Assembly (NCBI GenBank): GCA_002095075.2
Contig: LVCE01000002.1
Span: forward strand, 331,820-395,819
Length of the DNA: 64,000 bases
Direction of reading: 5' to 3'
Origin: Francisella endosymbiont of Ornithodoros moubata
GTDB lineage: Bacteria > Pseudomonadota > Gammaproteobacteria > Francisellales > Francisellaceae
Shown: piece after piece, positions 47,558 through 55,787 of the stretch
How the letters are laid out: each line of letters begins with the position of its first letter
How positions within the stretch are numbered: the first letter of the stretch is position 1
Notes under the pieces: generated by a model
Told to the model about the DNA's origin: nothing
Databases searched by the model: none
What the model saw: the letters and a program-made list of their open reading frames with translations, nothing else
Position numbers and translations under genes: made by a program

Positions 47558-48830
47558 GATTGCTGATGAAATAACCATTAATATTAGTGGTGCAAAAAAT
47601 GCTTTGTTACATTTAATTTTTGGAAGCTTAATTCCAGATACTAAAACAAAATTTACTAATGTTCCAACGACTCTTTTAGACTATAAAGGTGCTAAAGAGA
47701 TCTTAGAAAGTGTCGGTGCTCAAGTCATCGAAAAGGGTGAGAATGTAACTATTGATACAACTAGCATTTCAAATGAAACTTTAGAGCTATGTGGAAAGAT
47801 GACATCTAAAACACGCTGTTCTTTGATGCTTTTAGGCTCATTACTTAAAAAAAAAGGTCGTGTTAAGATTGGTTTTCCTGGAGGTTGTAGTTTCAGTGAA
47901 AAAAGGCCTTTTGATATTCATCTAAATGGCTTAGAAGCGTTGGGAGCTGAAGTCAAATTGATTGATGATCATATAGAAGTTATTTACAAAGAAGAAAAAA
48001 ACGCGGAGTTTAAGATGCCTTTTCCTTCAGTTGGTGCAACTATTAATTTGATAATGTATGCTGTGACTGGTAACTCTGAGGTTATACTTGAAAATGTTGC
48101 TTTAGAACCTGAGGTTGTTACATTAATAGACTATCTTAATCAATGTGGTGCAAATATTAATTTTGATACGGATAGCAGAAAAATAAAAATCTTAGGTGTC
48201 ATGAGATTAAACGGCTGTGAGTTTGAAATTATTTTTGACCGTATTCAAGCTATGACTTATGCTGCTATGGCATATTTGCATAAAACAAATGTTACAATTA
48301 CAAATATTAATACCCAAAATACATACAATATCAAAAAACCACTAGAAAAATTGGTCAATGCTGGAGCTAAATGGGAGTATGACCAAGTTAATCGTAGTAT
48401 TAAGTTTTTTGGTAAGGATAGTCTTATCAAAGGTGTTGATATAATTGCCGCACCTTTTCCACATTTCCCTACTGATTTACAGCCAATATATGCAGTGATG
48501 TTATTTATGGCAAATAGCTCTAGTACTATTCAAGATACGGTTTACCCTGAGCGTATAAATTATGTTTATCAAATTCGTAAAATGGGTTTTAATATATCTA
48601 TAGATAATACTCTTATAAAAATAAAGCCACTTGAAAATCTAGATGATATACGCCCAGCGGTGATGAGTGTCAAAGATCTGCGCGCTGGTATGGCATGCTT
48701 AATGGCAGGATCATTATTATATGAATTTTCGATTATTAATAATGCTCATCAGATATTTAGAGGGTATAATAATCTCATAGAAAATATGTCTCATTTTATG
48801 CAAATAGAGATTTTAAATGATAATGTTTAG
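47526..48830 (+). CDS. murA: UDP-N-acetylglucosamine 1-carboxyvinyltransferase (MurA), divergent
   Basis: A 434-residue EPSP-synthase-fold enzyme, the first committed step of peptidoglycan synthesis (enolpyruvyl transfer to UDP-GlcNAc). SGAKNALL supplies Lys24-Asn25; FPGGCSFSEKRPFDIHLNG has the PEP-binding Cys121, although the usual GGCxIGxRPxDxHL has an extra residue here. FPTDLQPIYAV holds the catalytic Asp, DLRAGMACLMAG the C-terminal Arg, and RGYNNLIENM replaces the common RGYE block. The ATG at 47526 overlaps der; longer in-frame starts are TTG and unconvincing. An A9 tract at about 47849 is in frame. It could be a MurA2/MurZ-type paralogue. Confidence 0.9.
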   Translation: MKAVRVKKISKIADEITINISGAKNALLHLIFGSLIPDTKTKFTNVPTTLLDYKGAKEILESVGAQVIEKGENVTIDTTSISNETLELCGKMTSKTRCSLMLLGSLLKKKGRVKIGFPGGCSFSEKRPFDIHLNGLEALGAEVKLIDDHIEVIYKEEKNAEFKMPFPSVGATINLIMYAVTGNSEVILENVALEPEVVTLIDYLNQCGANINFDTDSRKIKILGVMRLNGCEFEIIFDRIQAMTYAAMAYLHKTNVTITNINTQNTYNIKKPLEKLVNAGAKWEYDQVNRSIKFFGKDSLIKGVDIIAAPFPHFPTDLQPIYAVMLFMANSSSTIQDTVYPERINYVYQIRKMGFNISIDNTLIKIKPLENLDDIRPAVMSVKDLRAGMACLMAGSLLYEFSIINNAHQIFRGYNNLIENMSHFMQIEILNDNV

Positions 48831-48837
48831 GTAACTA

Positions 48838-49686
48838 ATGTCAGAGTATATATCTTTAGAACAATATAATACATATCGTATTAGGTCTTTTGCTAAATAT
48901 GTTTATTTTCCTACTAATAATCAAGAACTATTAGATATTATTAATAAGCATCAGAAATTATTTTTCCTTGGTAACGGTAGTAATGTCATTTTTTCTAAAG
49001 AGTATTATGATGATGTAGCATTTGTGATTTTCACTAAAAAATTCAACTCTTTAAATATTACTGATAATTATGTTAATGTCCAAGCTGGAGTATTATTACA
49101 GGATCTTGTATTAGCTACCTATAATGCTGGCTTAAGTGGTATTGAGACTTTTTATGATGTGCCAGCTAGTGTTGGTGGAGCATTGATTATGAACGCTGGT
49201 GCATATGGTGATGAGATATACACTTGTGTCAAAAGTGTCACAATACTTAACCTTAATACCAAACAGATAAAAAAATATTCAAAAAAAGATATTGAATATG
49301 GTTATAGATATTCGATTTTTAAGTATATGAAAGATATTTGTATTTTATCAGCGGAGTTTGAGTTTGAGCATAAATCAAAACAAGAGATAAAAGCAAAACT
49401 AGATGATATTTATTCATGCCGGTTATCTAATTTACCACAAAAACCTACGGCTGGAAGTGTTTTTAAGAGACCACAAGCAAATATGCCAGTAGGTGTTATG
49501 GTAGAGCAGCTAGGGCTAAAAGGTAAGCAAATTGGTGATGCGCAAATATCACCAAAGCACAGCGGCATTATCGTAAATAATGGTAATGCTAGCGGTCAGA
49601 ACATCTTAGACCTTATTGAGTTTATAAAACAACAAATTTTGGAGCATTATAATACCGAGTTACATGAGGAGCAAATTGTTATTTAA
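48838..49686 (+). CDS. murB: UDP-N-acetylenolpyruvoylglucosamine reductase MurB
   Basis: A 282-residue type II-like flavoprotein reducing the MurA product to UDP-MurNAc. The FAD domain shows NTYRIRSFAKYVYFPTN, FFLGNGSNVIFS and AGLSGIETFYDVPASVGGAL, then IMNAGAYGDEI. YGYRYSIFK carries the Tyr/Arg of the substrate site, KPTAGSVFKRP the proton-donor Ser, and the C-terminal Glu is in TELHEEQIVI. It lies 7 bases after murA and completes two successive steps of peptidoglycan synthesis. Length falls between the short (type II) and long (type I) forms. Intact. Confidence 0.96.
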   Translation: MSEYISLEQYNTYRIRSFAKYVYFPTNNQELLDIINKHQKLFFLGNGSNVIFSKEYYDDVAFVIFTKKFNSLNITDNYVNVQAGVLLQDLVLATYNAGLSGIETFYDVPASVGGALIMNAGAYGDEIYTCVKSVTILNLNTKQIKKYSKKDIEYGYRYSIFKYMKDICILSAEFEFEHKSKQEIKAKLDDIYSCRLSNLPQKPTAGSVFKRPQANMPVGVMVEQLGLKGKQIGDAQISPKHSGIIVNNGNASGQNILDLIEFIKQQILEHYNTELHEEQIVI

Positions 49687-49764
49687 ATTGCTTTAGATAA
49701 AAGCTCTTTCTTATATGTATAATATCTACTATACTTTGCATAGGAAAAAATTTTTTGACAAATT

Positions 49765-50633
49765 ATGAAAAAAAGTTTTATCATCTTTGATAATTGTTTC
49801 CTTATGTTGCAGTATTTCTATAGCTGATACAATTACTGTTAAGGCTCAACAGGTAGTCAATATTGGTAGTAAAGATAACCAACTGCGTCAGTATGCTTCT
49901 AAAACTTCTATAAATAGTGATTCTGCTTTGTTAACTCAAAGTCAAATTGCTAGTTTCTGTTATTAAACAAAGTGAAGCGCCTAAAGCAAATGATTATGGT
50001 GATACTTTGAGTAGTCTTGTTGACACTGGTGATGATGATTATGAAAAGCTTTTAGCTGAAGCTGAAGAGATCCTAAAAGATAATGCTCCATCAGAAACTA
50101 AAAAAAAGATAGATGCTTTCAATCTTGAACTTGCAACTAAAGCTAAACAGGAAAAACAAAAACTTAAAAAGCCAGCAGCGAGTGTCTTAACTGAGGCGCG
50201 TAATATGATTAAAGAAAATCATAATATTGATCAAGATTTTAAAAAATCGCAAAGTTATTATAAAGCTAAGTCCACTAAAGATTATATTGATGAGAATATT
50301 AAAAAATATAATTACGAATATAAAGTAAAAAATTATAAAAATCTTTTAGATAATGTTAGTGCCCCTGAAGAAATAGATAAAACATTTGAGCAAATAGATA
50401 ACGATGAAAATAGCCAGGGTTTTAAGTATAAACTATCTGATGGTTATCCTATCGAACAAATTACTACTGTAGGGTTGCTAAGTGGTGAACAGCAGCGTTT
50501 TAAAAAATGTTTGATTATGAAAACCTATGGAGGTGGTACATGGAGAACATATTGTCAGCCACTGAAAAAACCGACAAAATGTTCTGATTATGATTGGCAG
50601 CAGTTATCTACTATGCCTGTCATGTATTGCTAA
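49765..50633 (+). pseudogene. Exported protein of unknown family downstream of murB, two single-base insertions
   Basis: ATG 49765 is followed by A7, where six would restore MKKVLSSLIIVSLCCSISIA, a signal peptide, and DTITVKAQQVVNIGSKDNQL. A second extra base near 49955 brings in the long open part from about 49956: VIKQSEAPKANDYGDTLSSL, a Lys/Glu-rich helical stretch, and a C-terminal domain FKYKLSDGYPIEQITTVGLL, TYGGGTWRTYCQPL, QQLSTMPVMYC with cysteines. Corrected length is 288 residues. Its position after murB matches the Francisella-specific gene I recall as FTT_0924, linked to envelope integrity and intracellular growth. The C-terminus overlaps the convergent methyltransferase. Confidence 0.7.
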
Positions 50634-51402
50634 GAGATTTTTTCTTAAAATCAGTAATTTGTTTTTTTAGCTCTTCTAAGCTTATTCTATTTGAGTTTAC
50701 TTGAGATTTTAGAGTGTTATCTTGAGACTTGCGTATGGCATAACCGTATAATGCTTCTATTTCTAACTGTAAATTTTGTTTAAATTTCTTAATAAAACTA
50801 TACCACATACTTTTACCAGTTAAGCCACATTGCATATTTGTATCAGCTAGTGGTTCATTTAGATGTCTTATATCATCAAAAAGAATATTTATATTCTCAT
50901 AAGTAAATGTGATAAGATCTGACTCAATAGCAAGGCTTTTATATTGGCTAGCTTGTAGCATATTTCCCCAAGTTAGAAGATCAATCATGCTATTGGTATG
51001 CTTGTGATTACTGACACATGCAAAAGCTTCTTTCAGTGTCGCAAATGATTTATCGCCAAAAGTTGAAAAGAGTAAAATACCATCATCATCATTAATCAGC
51101 TGATAATATTTATCTAGCTCTTGAGATAAATTATCTGTTAAGTGAATAATAGAGTTTGAGAAAATAATATCAAATTGTTGCTTAAAGTTTTGATTGGTGT
51201 GAATATCAGCGTTAGGAAATCGTTTGTATAATTTCTCAAAATAATCATTATCACTATAACCAGTGACTAAGATATCTTTAGGATCTAGCTTTATAAATTC
51301 CAAACGCTTGAGTAGTCTTTGGGCAATTTCATTTTTTATAAAAGATTGAGAATATAGTTTTCTCTTTGATAGTCTATTAAGAAAAAGATTATAATTGAAC
51401 AT
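50620..51402 (-). CDS. BioC-like SAM-dependent methyltransferase
   Basis: A 260-residue protein of the BioC/NDUFAF5-like methyltransferase group. FLNRLSKRKLYSQSFIKNEI corresponds to the N-terminal helix, FDIIFSNSIIHLTDNLSQEL to motif II and post-motif, GILLFSTFGDKSFATLKEAF to the strand-turn after it, and SMIDLLTWGNMLQASQYKSL to the substrate cap. The SAM-binding Gly-rich loop is weak (DILVTGYSDNDYF instead of DLGxGxG), so activity is uncertain. Start chosen at MFNYNLFL (51402), with AGAAG upstream, instead of the longer in-frame form. It is divergent from a dead comF, an association reminiscent of bio genes next to comF in other gammaproteobacteria. Confidence 0.7.
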   Translation of the reverse strand: MFNYNLFLNRLSKRKLYSQSFIKNEIAQRLLKRLEFIKLDPKDILVTGYSDNDYFEKLYKRFPNADIHTNQNFKQQFDIIFSNSIIHLTDNLSQELDKYYQLINDDDGILLFSTFGDKSFATLKEAFACVSNHKHTNSMIDLLTWGNMLQASQYKSLAIESDLITFTYENINILFDDIRHLNEPLADTNMQCGLTGKSMWYSFIKKFKQNLQLEIEALYGYAIRKSQDNTLKSQVNSNRISLEELKKQITDFKKKSLSNT

Positions 51403-51448
51403 ATAAAAACTTCTTTTATAATTAATTATGAAAATTATAACAAAAACC

Positions 51449-52090
51449 ATGAAAATATTATCTAATCAAAACTGCCTATTTTATGTAAATAATCTACTAA
51501 TGATAATATTTGTAATTGTTGTTTTGAGAGTTTATTACAACAACTATAATTTTCAAAAACAACAAATAGAGCTTAATTCAAGATTTGATTATTTTTATTT
51601 ACTTAAATATTTTTCAGAAGTTAGGTTCTTGCTGCAGAGATTTAAGTTTAATAAAGATTTGTTAGCTGGTTAGATTTTTTCTAAATTGATTAGGCATTGG
51701 TGGGATGATGATATGGCCCAGCAGCATTTCAAAAATGTAGATGCTATTGGAGCAATACCAATACATAGGCTTAGATATCTATACCGTGGCTTTAATCAAG
51801 CTGAAGTGTTAGCTAAATCACTATCAGAATATACTGATATTAAACCAGCTTTTGAGAATTATGTGAGAATCAAGTATACAAAATCCCAAGCTAAATCATT
51901 GAAGCAAAAAAGAGCTTTACAGATAAAAGTGGTATTTGTGCTTAACTAAACCAATTATAGCAAAGCATTTACTTGTATTTGATGATGTCTTAACTACTGG
52001 CTTATACACTTAATGAGTTTATTGAAACTATTTCAAAAAAGAAGTAAAATTCAAAAAATATCTATAATCACACTAGTAAGACCTGGATAG
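51449..52090 (+). pseudogene. comF: ComF/GntX family phosphoribosyltransferase-like protein, decayed
   Basis: Joined frames give the ComF pattern: an N-terminal zinc-ribbon remnant with cysteines mostly lost (NQNCLFYVNNLL), RFDYFYLLKYFSEVRFLLQR, FKFNKDLLAG and a TAG at 51672, then in-frame VDAIGAIPIHRLRYLYRGFN, QAEVLAKSLSEY, KYTKSQAKSLKQKRALQIK, a shift near 51935, and the PRPP-like motif HLLVFDDVLTTG before a last shift and ITLVRPG. The GAIPIHRxRxxxRGFNQAExLA and VFDDVLTTG blocks make the family certain. ComF proteins support DNA uptake in competent bacteria. Inactivated by one stop and at least two frameshifts. Confidence 0.88.
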
Positions 52091-52363
52091 TCTAATTATA
52101 ACTAAATGTTATTAATAACATAAAAATTATATATTTAAATTTAAGGAAATGTTTTGTAATAATAATCACATAAAGATTACAAAGATTTATAGAGTAGGTG
52201 ACTAAAATAAGAAAAATAATATTATCAGTAGTGTGTTTATTAGTTTATCAACTATGAGTTTTGCATAAGGTTTACATTAAGTAAATAGTTTTTCAAATAA
52301 CTCTTTCCCACCGCCAGTTCTGAGTTTAGCAATCTAGTTTAAGAATTTTGGTTTTTAAATTGA
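52091..52363. other. Gap with traces of a small exported protein
   Basis: The plus strand has KIRKIILSVVCLLVYQ near 52205-52250 and, in other frames, NNSFPPPVLSLA near 52300, hinting at an eroded signal peptide and short product. No complete frame remains and no family is recognised. Confidence 0.3.
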
Positions 52364-52702
52364 TTATTCAGGAAGTTTAGATTTGATTCTACCAGCTAAG
52401 ATATGAGCGTGAATATGAAAAACCATCTGTCCCCCTTCTTTACCAGTATTAAATACAGTCTTAAAACCGTTTAATCCTATTAGCTTAGCAACTTTGGGAA
52501 TACTAAGCATAAATTTACCCATAAGCTCTTGATCTTGTTCGTTTATATCATTTAAGCTAGCGATGTGTCTTTTAGGGATAACAAGGACATGCACATCAGC
52601 AGCTGGGTTGATATCATGAAAAGCAAAGACGTTTTCACCTTCATAAACTTTTTTAGATGGTATTTCACCATTAATAATTTTGCAAAAAATACAATCTGAC
52701 AC
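52364..52702 (-). CDS. hinT: HIT family hydrolase (HinT-like)
   Basis: A 112-residue histidine-triad protein. DCIFCKIINGEIPSKKVYEG opens the family (two Cys of CIFCKI), VFAFHDINPAADVHVLVIPK and RHIASLNDI follow, and the triad HIHAHILAG is close to the C-terminus. HinT hydrolyses adenosine phosphoramidates and acyl-adenylates, including those formed by lysyl-tRNA synthetase. It abuts ubiB with no spacing and is the last gene of the ubiE-ubiJ-ubiB-hinT minus-strand unit. Intact. Confidence 0.93.
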   Translation of the reverse strand: MSDCIFCKIINGEIPSKKVYEGENVFAFHDINPAADVHVLVIPKRHIASLNDINEQDQELMGKFMLSIPKVAKLIGLNGFKTVFNTGKEGGQMVFHIHAHILAGRIKSKLPE

Positions 52703-54361
52703 CTATTTCTCCTTCTTAAAACTATAGTAAATCAAGCATACAACTCCGAGAACTATAAAACTAGTATTATGATTACTAATAAAGTTTTGTAGTTTAATTA
52801 GTGGAGTTATATCTTTATTCAAAGTATATATTACTCCGACGGTTGTTAAAGCTATCCCACAACTTAAAGCAAATCGATATTTTTTCTTAGGCTCTTTTAA
52901 GTCATTAATTTGCGCAGATGAAGTAGCATTTTTTAGGTTGATTTGTGTCTGTTGTAATATATCAAAAACCATGCGTGGTAATTCTGGTAGTTTATCACTA
53001 ACTCTAGGCATATTTTCCATTGAACGATAGTAGAAACCTCTTAGACCCATTTGCTCTTTCATCCATTTTTCTAGGATTGGTCGAGACGTTTCCCAAATAT
53101 TTAATTCAGGATGAAGTTTTTGTCCAAGACCCTCAACATGAAAAAGAGTTTTTTGTAACAGTGTAAGTTGAGGTTGGATGTTCATATTGAAACGACGAGC
53201 TACTATAAAAAGTTGCATCAGAGTATAGCCTAGTGATATCTCTTTCATAGGCTTTTCGAAGATTGGCTCACACACTGTTCTAATCGCTGATTCAAGTACA
53301 TCAACACGCGTATCACTTGGAACCCAGCCAGATTCTATATGTAGCTCAGCAACTTTACGATAGTCTCGTTTTAAAAAAGCCGAGAAGTTACCTGCAAGGT
53401 AGCGCTGATCATCACGATTAAGAGTACCAACGATACCAAAATCTATTGAAATATATTTTGGATCAGTTGGATTAGACACATCGATAAACATATTACCAGG
53501 GTGCATATCAGCATGGAAAAAACAGTCATCAAATACTTGTGAATAAAAAATTTCTACACCCCGCTGTGCTAGTAGACGACGATCGACACCTAAGGCATCT
53601 AGGGTTTCTATATCAGAAACTCTTATGCCACCAACTCTCTCCATTACCATCACAGTAGAACTAGTATATTCCCAATATATTTTAGGAACATAATGTATGG
53701 TTGAGTTTTCAAAATTTCTACGAATTTGAGAAGCATTTGCCGCTTCACGGACTAAATCAAGCTCATCAAAAAAGCTTTGATTTATCTCTTTGATAATCTC
53801 TACAGGCTTAAATCTTCGTATTACTTTGAGTTTACTAAGTAAAGTTGCAAATAGTAGCATCAAAGAAGTATCCAGTTTAAGAATTTTCTCAATTCCCGGA
53901 CGCAGCACTTTCACTACCACTTTTTCATCATTCTGTAATACAGCAGCGTGCACTTGAGCTACAGATGCAGACGCCAATGTAGTGCTTTCAAAGCTTTTAA
54001 AAATCTCATTGATAGGTTTTTTTGCAGCTTTTTGAATTTGTTCAGCAGCTATTTTATTATCAAAAGGTGGGACATTATCTTGGAGTTTTGAAACTTCTTT
54101 TATCACATCTGGAGGTAGTAAATCAGCTCTAACTGATAACGCTTGTCCGAATTTGATAAAAATAGGTCCAAGTTTTTCTAAAGCTTCTCTAATACGCACA
54201 CCATGTTCGAGCCTACTTATTCTTGGAGAATAGTAAAATGGATTCAGAAATAATAAAACTCTTAGAGTTTTTATTTTTGTCGCTCTAATTGGTTCATTGA
54301 GTAGACAATATTTATTTATAATATAAAAAATGTATATAAGCCTTAGAAATTTTTTAATCAT
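52703..54361 (-). CDS. ubiB: UbiB (ABC1/ADCK kinase-like protein for ubiquinone synthesis)
   Basis: A 552-residue atypical protein-kinase-like ATPase needed for ubiquinone production. GPIFIKFGQALSVRADLLPP contains the signature KxGQ segment that covers the active site; SVAQVHAAVL is the Ala-rich loop, EKVVVKVLRPGIEKI has the ATP lysine, EANASQIRRNFEN follows, HADMHPGNMFID is the catalytic-like block and ISIDFGIVGTLNR the metal-binding DFG. The C-terminus has two hydrophobic helices that anchor it in the inner membrane. It overlaps ubiJ by 8 bases, so translation is coupled with the other ubi genes. Intact. Confidence 0.95.
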   Translation of the reverse strand: MIKKFLRLIYIFYIINKYCLLNEPIRATKIKTLRVLLFLNPFYYSPRISRLEHGVRIREALEKLGPIFIKFGQALSVRADLLPPDVIKEVSKLQDNVPPFDNKIAAEQIQKAAKKPINEIFKSFESTTLASASVAQVHAAVLQNDEKVVVKVLRPGIEKILKLDTSLMLLFATLLSKLKVIRRFKPVEIIKEINQSFFDELDLVREAANASQIRRNFENSTIHYVPKIYWEYTSSTVMVMERVGGIRVSDIETLDALGVDRRLLAQRGVEIFYSQVFDDCFFHADMHPGNMFIDVSNPTDPKYISIDFGIVGTLNRDDQRYLAGNFSAFLKRDYRKVAELHIESGWVPSDTRVDVLESAIRTVCEPIFEKPMKEISLGYTLMQLFIVARRFNMNIQPQLTLLQKTLFHVEGLGQKLHPELNIWETSRPILEKWMKEQMGLRGFYYRSMENMPRVSDKLPELPRMVFDILQQTQINLKNATSSAQINDLKEPKKKYRFALSCGIALTTVGVIYTLNKDITPLIKLQNFISNHNTSFIVLGVVCLIYYSFKKEK

Positions 54362-54959
54362 TGTTTAAGCCTTGTAATAATTTTAGCTTTAACTCTATTC
54401 TATCAGTGGTCTGCTTTAGTTCTTGAACTTGGCGATAAAAGATATTAATTTCATTTTGAGATATCAGAGTCTTTTTCTCTTCTGTTAGGAAGTCTTTGAT
54501 ATCGACAATAGTCTCTTGTCGTGAGGTTTTAAAGTATTGTTTTGCTTTTTGAAAAGGTTTAGCAACAATTCCAGCAAATTCAGGACTGGTAAGTTCAGAT
54601 ATTTTGTAAACTAAATCAATATCAATAGCATTCAAAAATTTATTAAAAGCATTAAGATCTTTTAGGCTACCTTGATAATAAAGTTTTTCAGCTATTATTA
54701 ACTCTTGTAGGTTTTTATTGAAAATAAGTTCTAAAATATAAGCTAAGTTACCTTTTAAAATGTTTTTAGTAGGCTCGTTGTTGGCATGTATTTTAGAATC
54801 TTCTACTTTAAGCGTAATCATTAAATCAATATCAACGATATTGACACTTAAAGTTTTACCATTTAGAGGTAATAGCAGAGCACTTACCTGAGGATCAAGT
54901 TTAGATAGAAGACCTAAGGTTGTATTTACTAGTTTTAGCATTTTAATATTTATATCCAA
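54354..54959 (-). CDS. ubiJ: Ubiquinone biosynthesis accessory factor UbiJ
   Basis: A 201-residue protein placed exactly where UbiJ sits in gammaproteobacteria, between ubiE and ubiB. It has an N-terminal SCP2-like lipid-binding fold ([20 protein letters not shown], then [16 protein letters not shown] and [16 protein letters not shown] strand) and a C-terminal helix pair ([20 protein letters not shown]) matching the coiled-coil end of the family. The SCP2 domain binds ubiquinone precursors in the cytosolic Ubi complex. It overlaps ubiE by 17 bases and ubiB by 8 bases. Sequence is less conserved, so context carries much of the assignment. Confidence 0.85.
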   Translation of the reverse strand: MDINIKMLKLVNTTLGLLSKLDPQVSALLLPLNGKTLSVNIVDIDLMITLKVEDSKIHANNEPTKNILKGNLAYILELIFNKNLQELIIAEKLYYQGSLKDLNAFNKFLNAIDIDLVYKISELTSPEFAGIVAKPFQKAKQYFKTSRQETIVDIKDFLTEEKKTLISQNEINIFYRQVQELKQTTDRIELKLKLLQGLNND

Positions 54960-55694
54960 TATGTAGTGCTACAATACCACCAGTCATGTTTTGATATTCG
55001 ACATTATCAAATCCAGCGTCATACATTATCCGTTTTAGTGTTTGTTGATCAGGATGCTTACGGATTGACTCAGCTAGGTATTTGTAGCTTTCGGCATCTT
55101 GAGTAATAATTTTACCTAAAAATGGTAAAGCTTTGAAAGAGTATTCATCATAAACTTTAGAAAGCAAAGGTATGATAGGCTTAGAGAATTCTAGTACAAG
55201 TAAGCGACCACCAGGTTTTAGAACGCGGCACATTGATACTAGAGCTTTATATTTATCTGTAACATTTCTAAGCCCAAATGATATTGTAATACAATCAAAA
55301 TAATTATCAGCGAAAGGTAGGCACTCAGCGTTAGCTTGGACATATTCAATATTGCCAATGCAACCCTTGTTAGTTAGCTTTTCCTTGCCTACTTCAAGCA
55401 TTGAGGAGTTAATATCACTCAAGATTACTTTACCTTGTGAGCCAACCATTTGACAAAATTTATATGCTAAATCACCAGTACCACCAGCAAGATCTAAGAC
55501 ATTATCACCCTTACGAACATAAGATTTAGCAATAGTTTGTTTTTTCCAGATGCGATGAATTCCAAATGACATTAGGTCATTCATCAAGTCATATTTAGCT
55601 GCTACTGAATGGAATACTCCAGCTACTTTTTTTGTTTTTCTTCCCAAGGCACTTGTGTAAAGCCAAAATCTGTTGTTTTATTTTCTTTAGACAT
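54943..55694 (-). CDS. ubiE: Ubiquinone/menaquinone methyltransferase UbiE, with a one-base frameshift at a poly-A tract
   Basis: The ATG at 55694 starts [20 protein letters not shown], the normal UbiE N-terminus, but codon 23 is TAG because the run after CAA has seven A; eight would continue without a gap as [20 protein letters not shown]. With one base added the protein is 250 residues, the family length. The rest is intact: [17 protein letters not shown] (SAM loop), [52 protein letters not shown] and [18 protein letters not shown] at 55647 could start a 234-residue form. UbiE C-methylates the quinone ring. Rescue by slippage, sequence error or true loss are all possible. Confidence 0.85.
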
Positions 55695-55787
55695 CTAAAC
55701 TAGATTGTAATATTGAGATGTTATTTTATTATAGCAGAATATTAACTATTTGTATTGGCAAGATACCATTAAATATGGAGTATAACA

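Noticed and set aside
55647..55649. TTG at 55647 as the true start of UbiE
   Set aside because: The upstream sequence from ATG 55694 encodes the conserved UbiE N-terminus, so the TTG is more likely a by-product of the frameshift; it remains only a fallback start.
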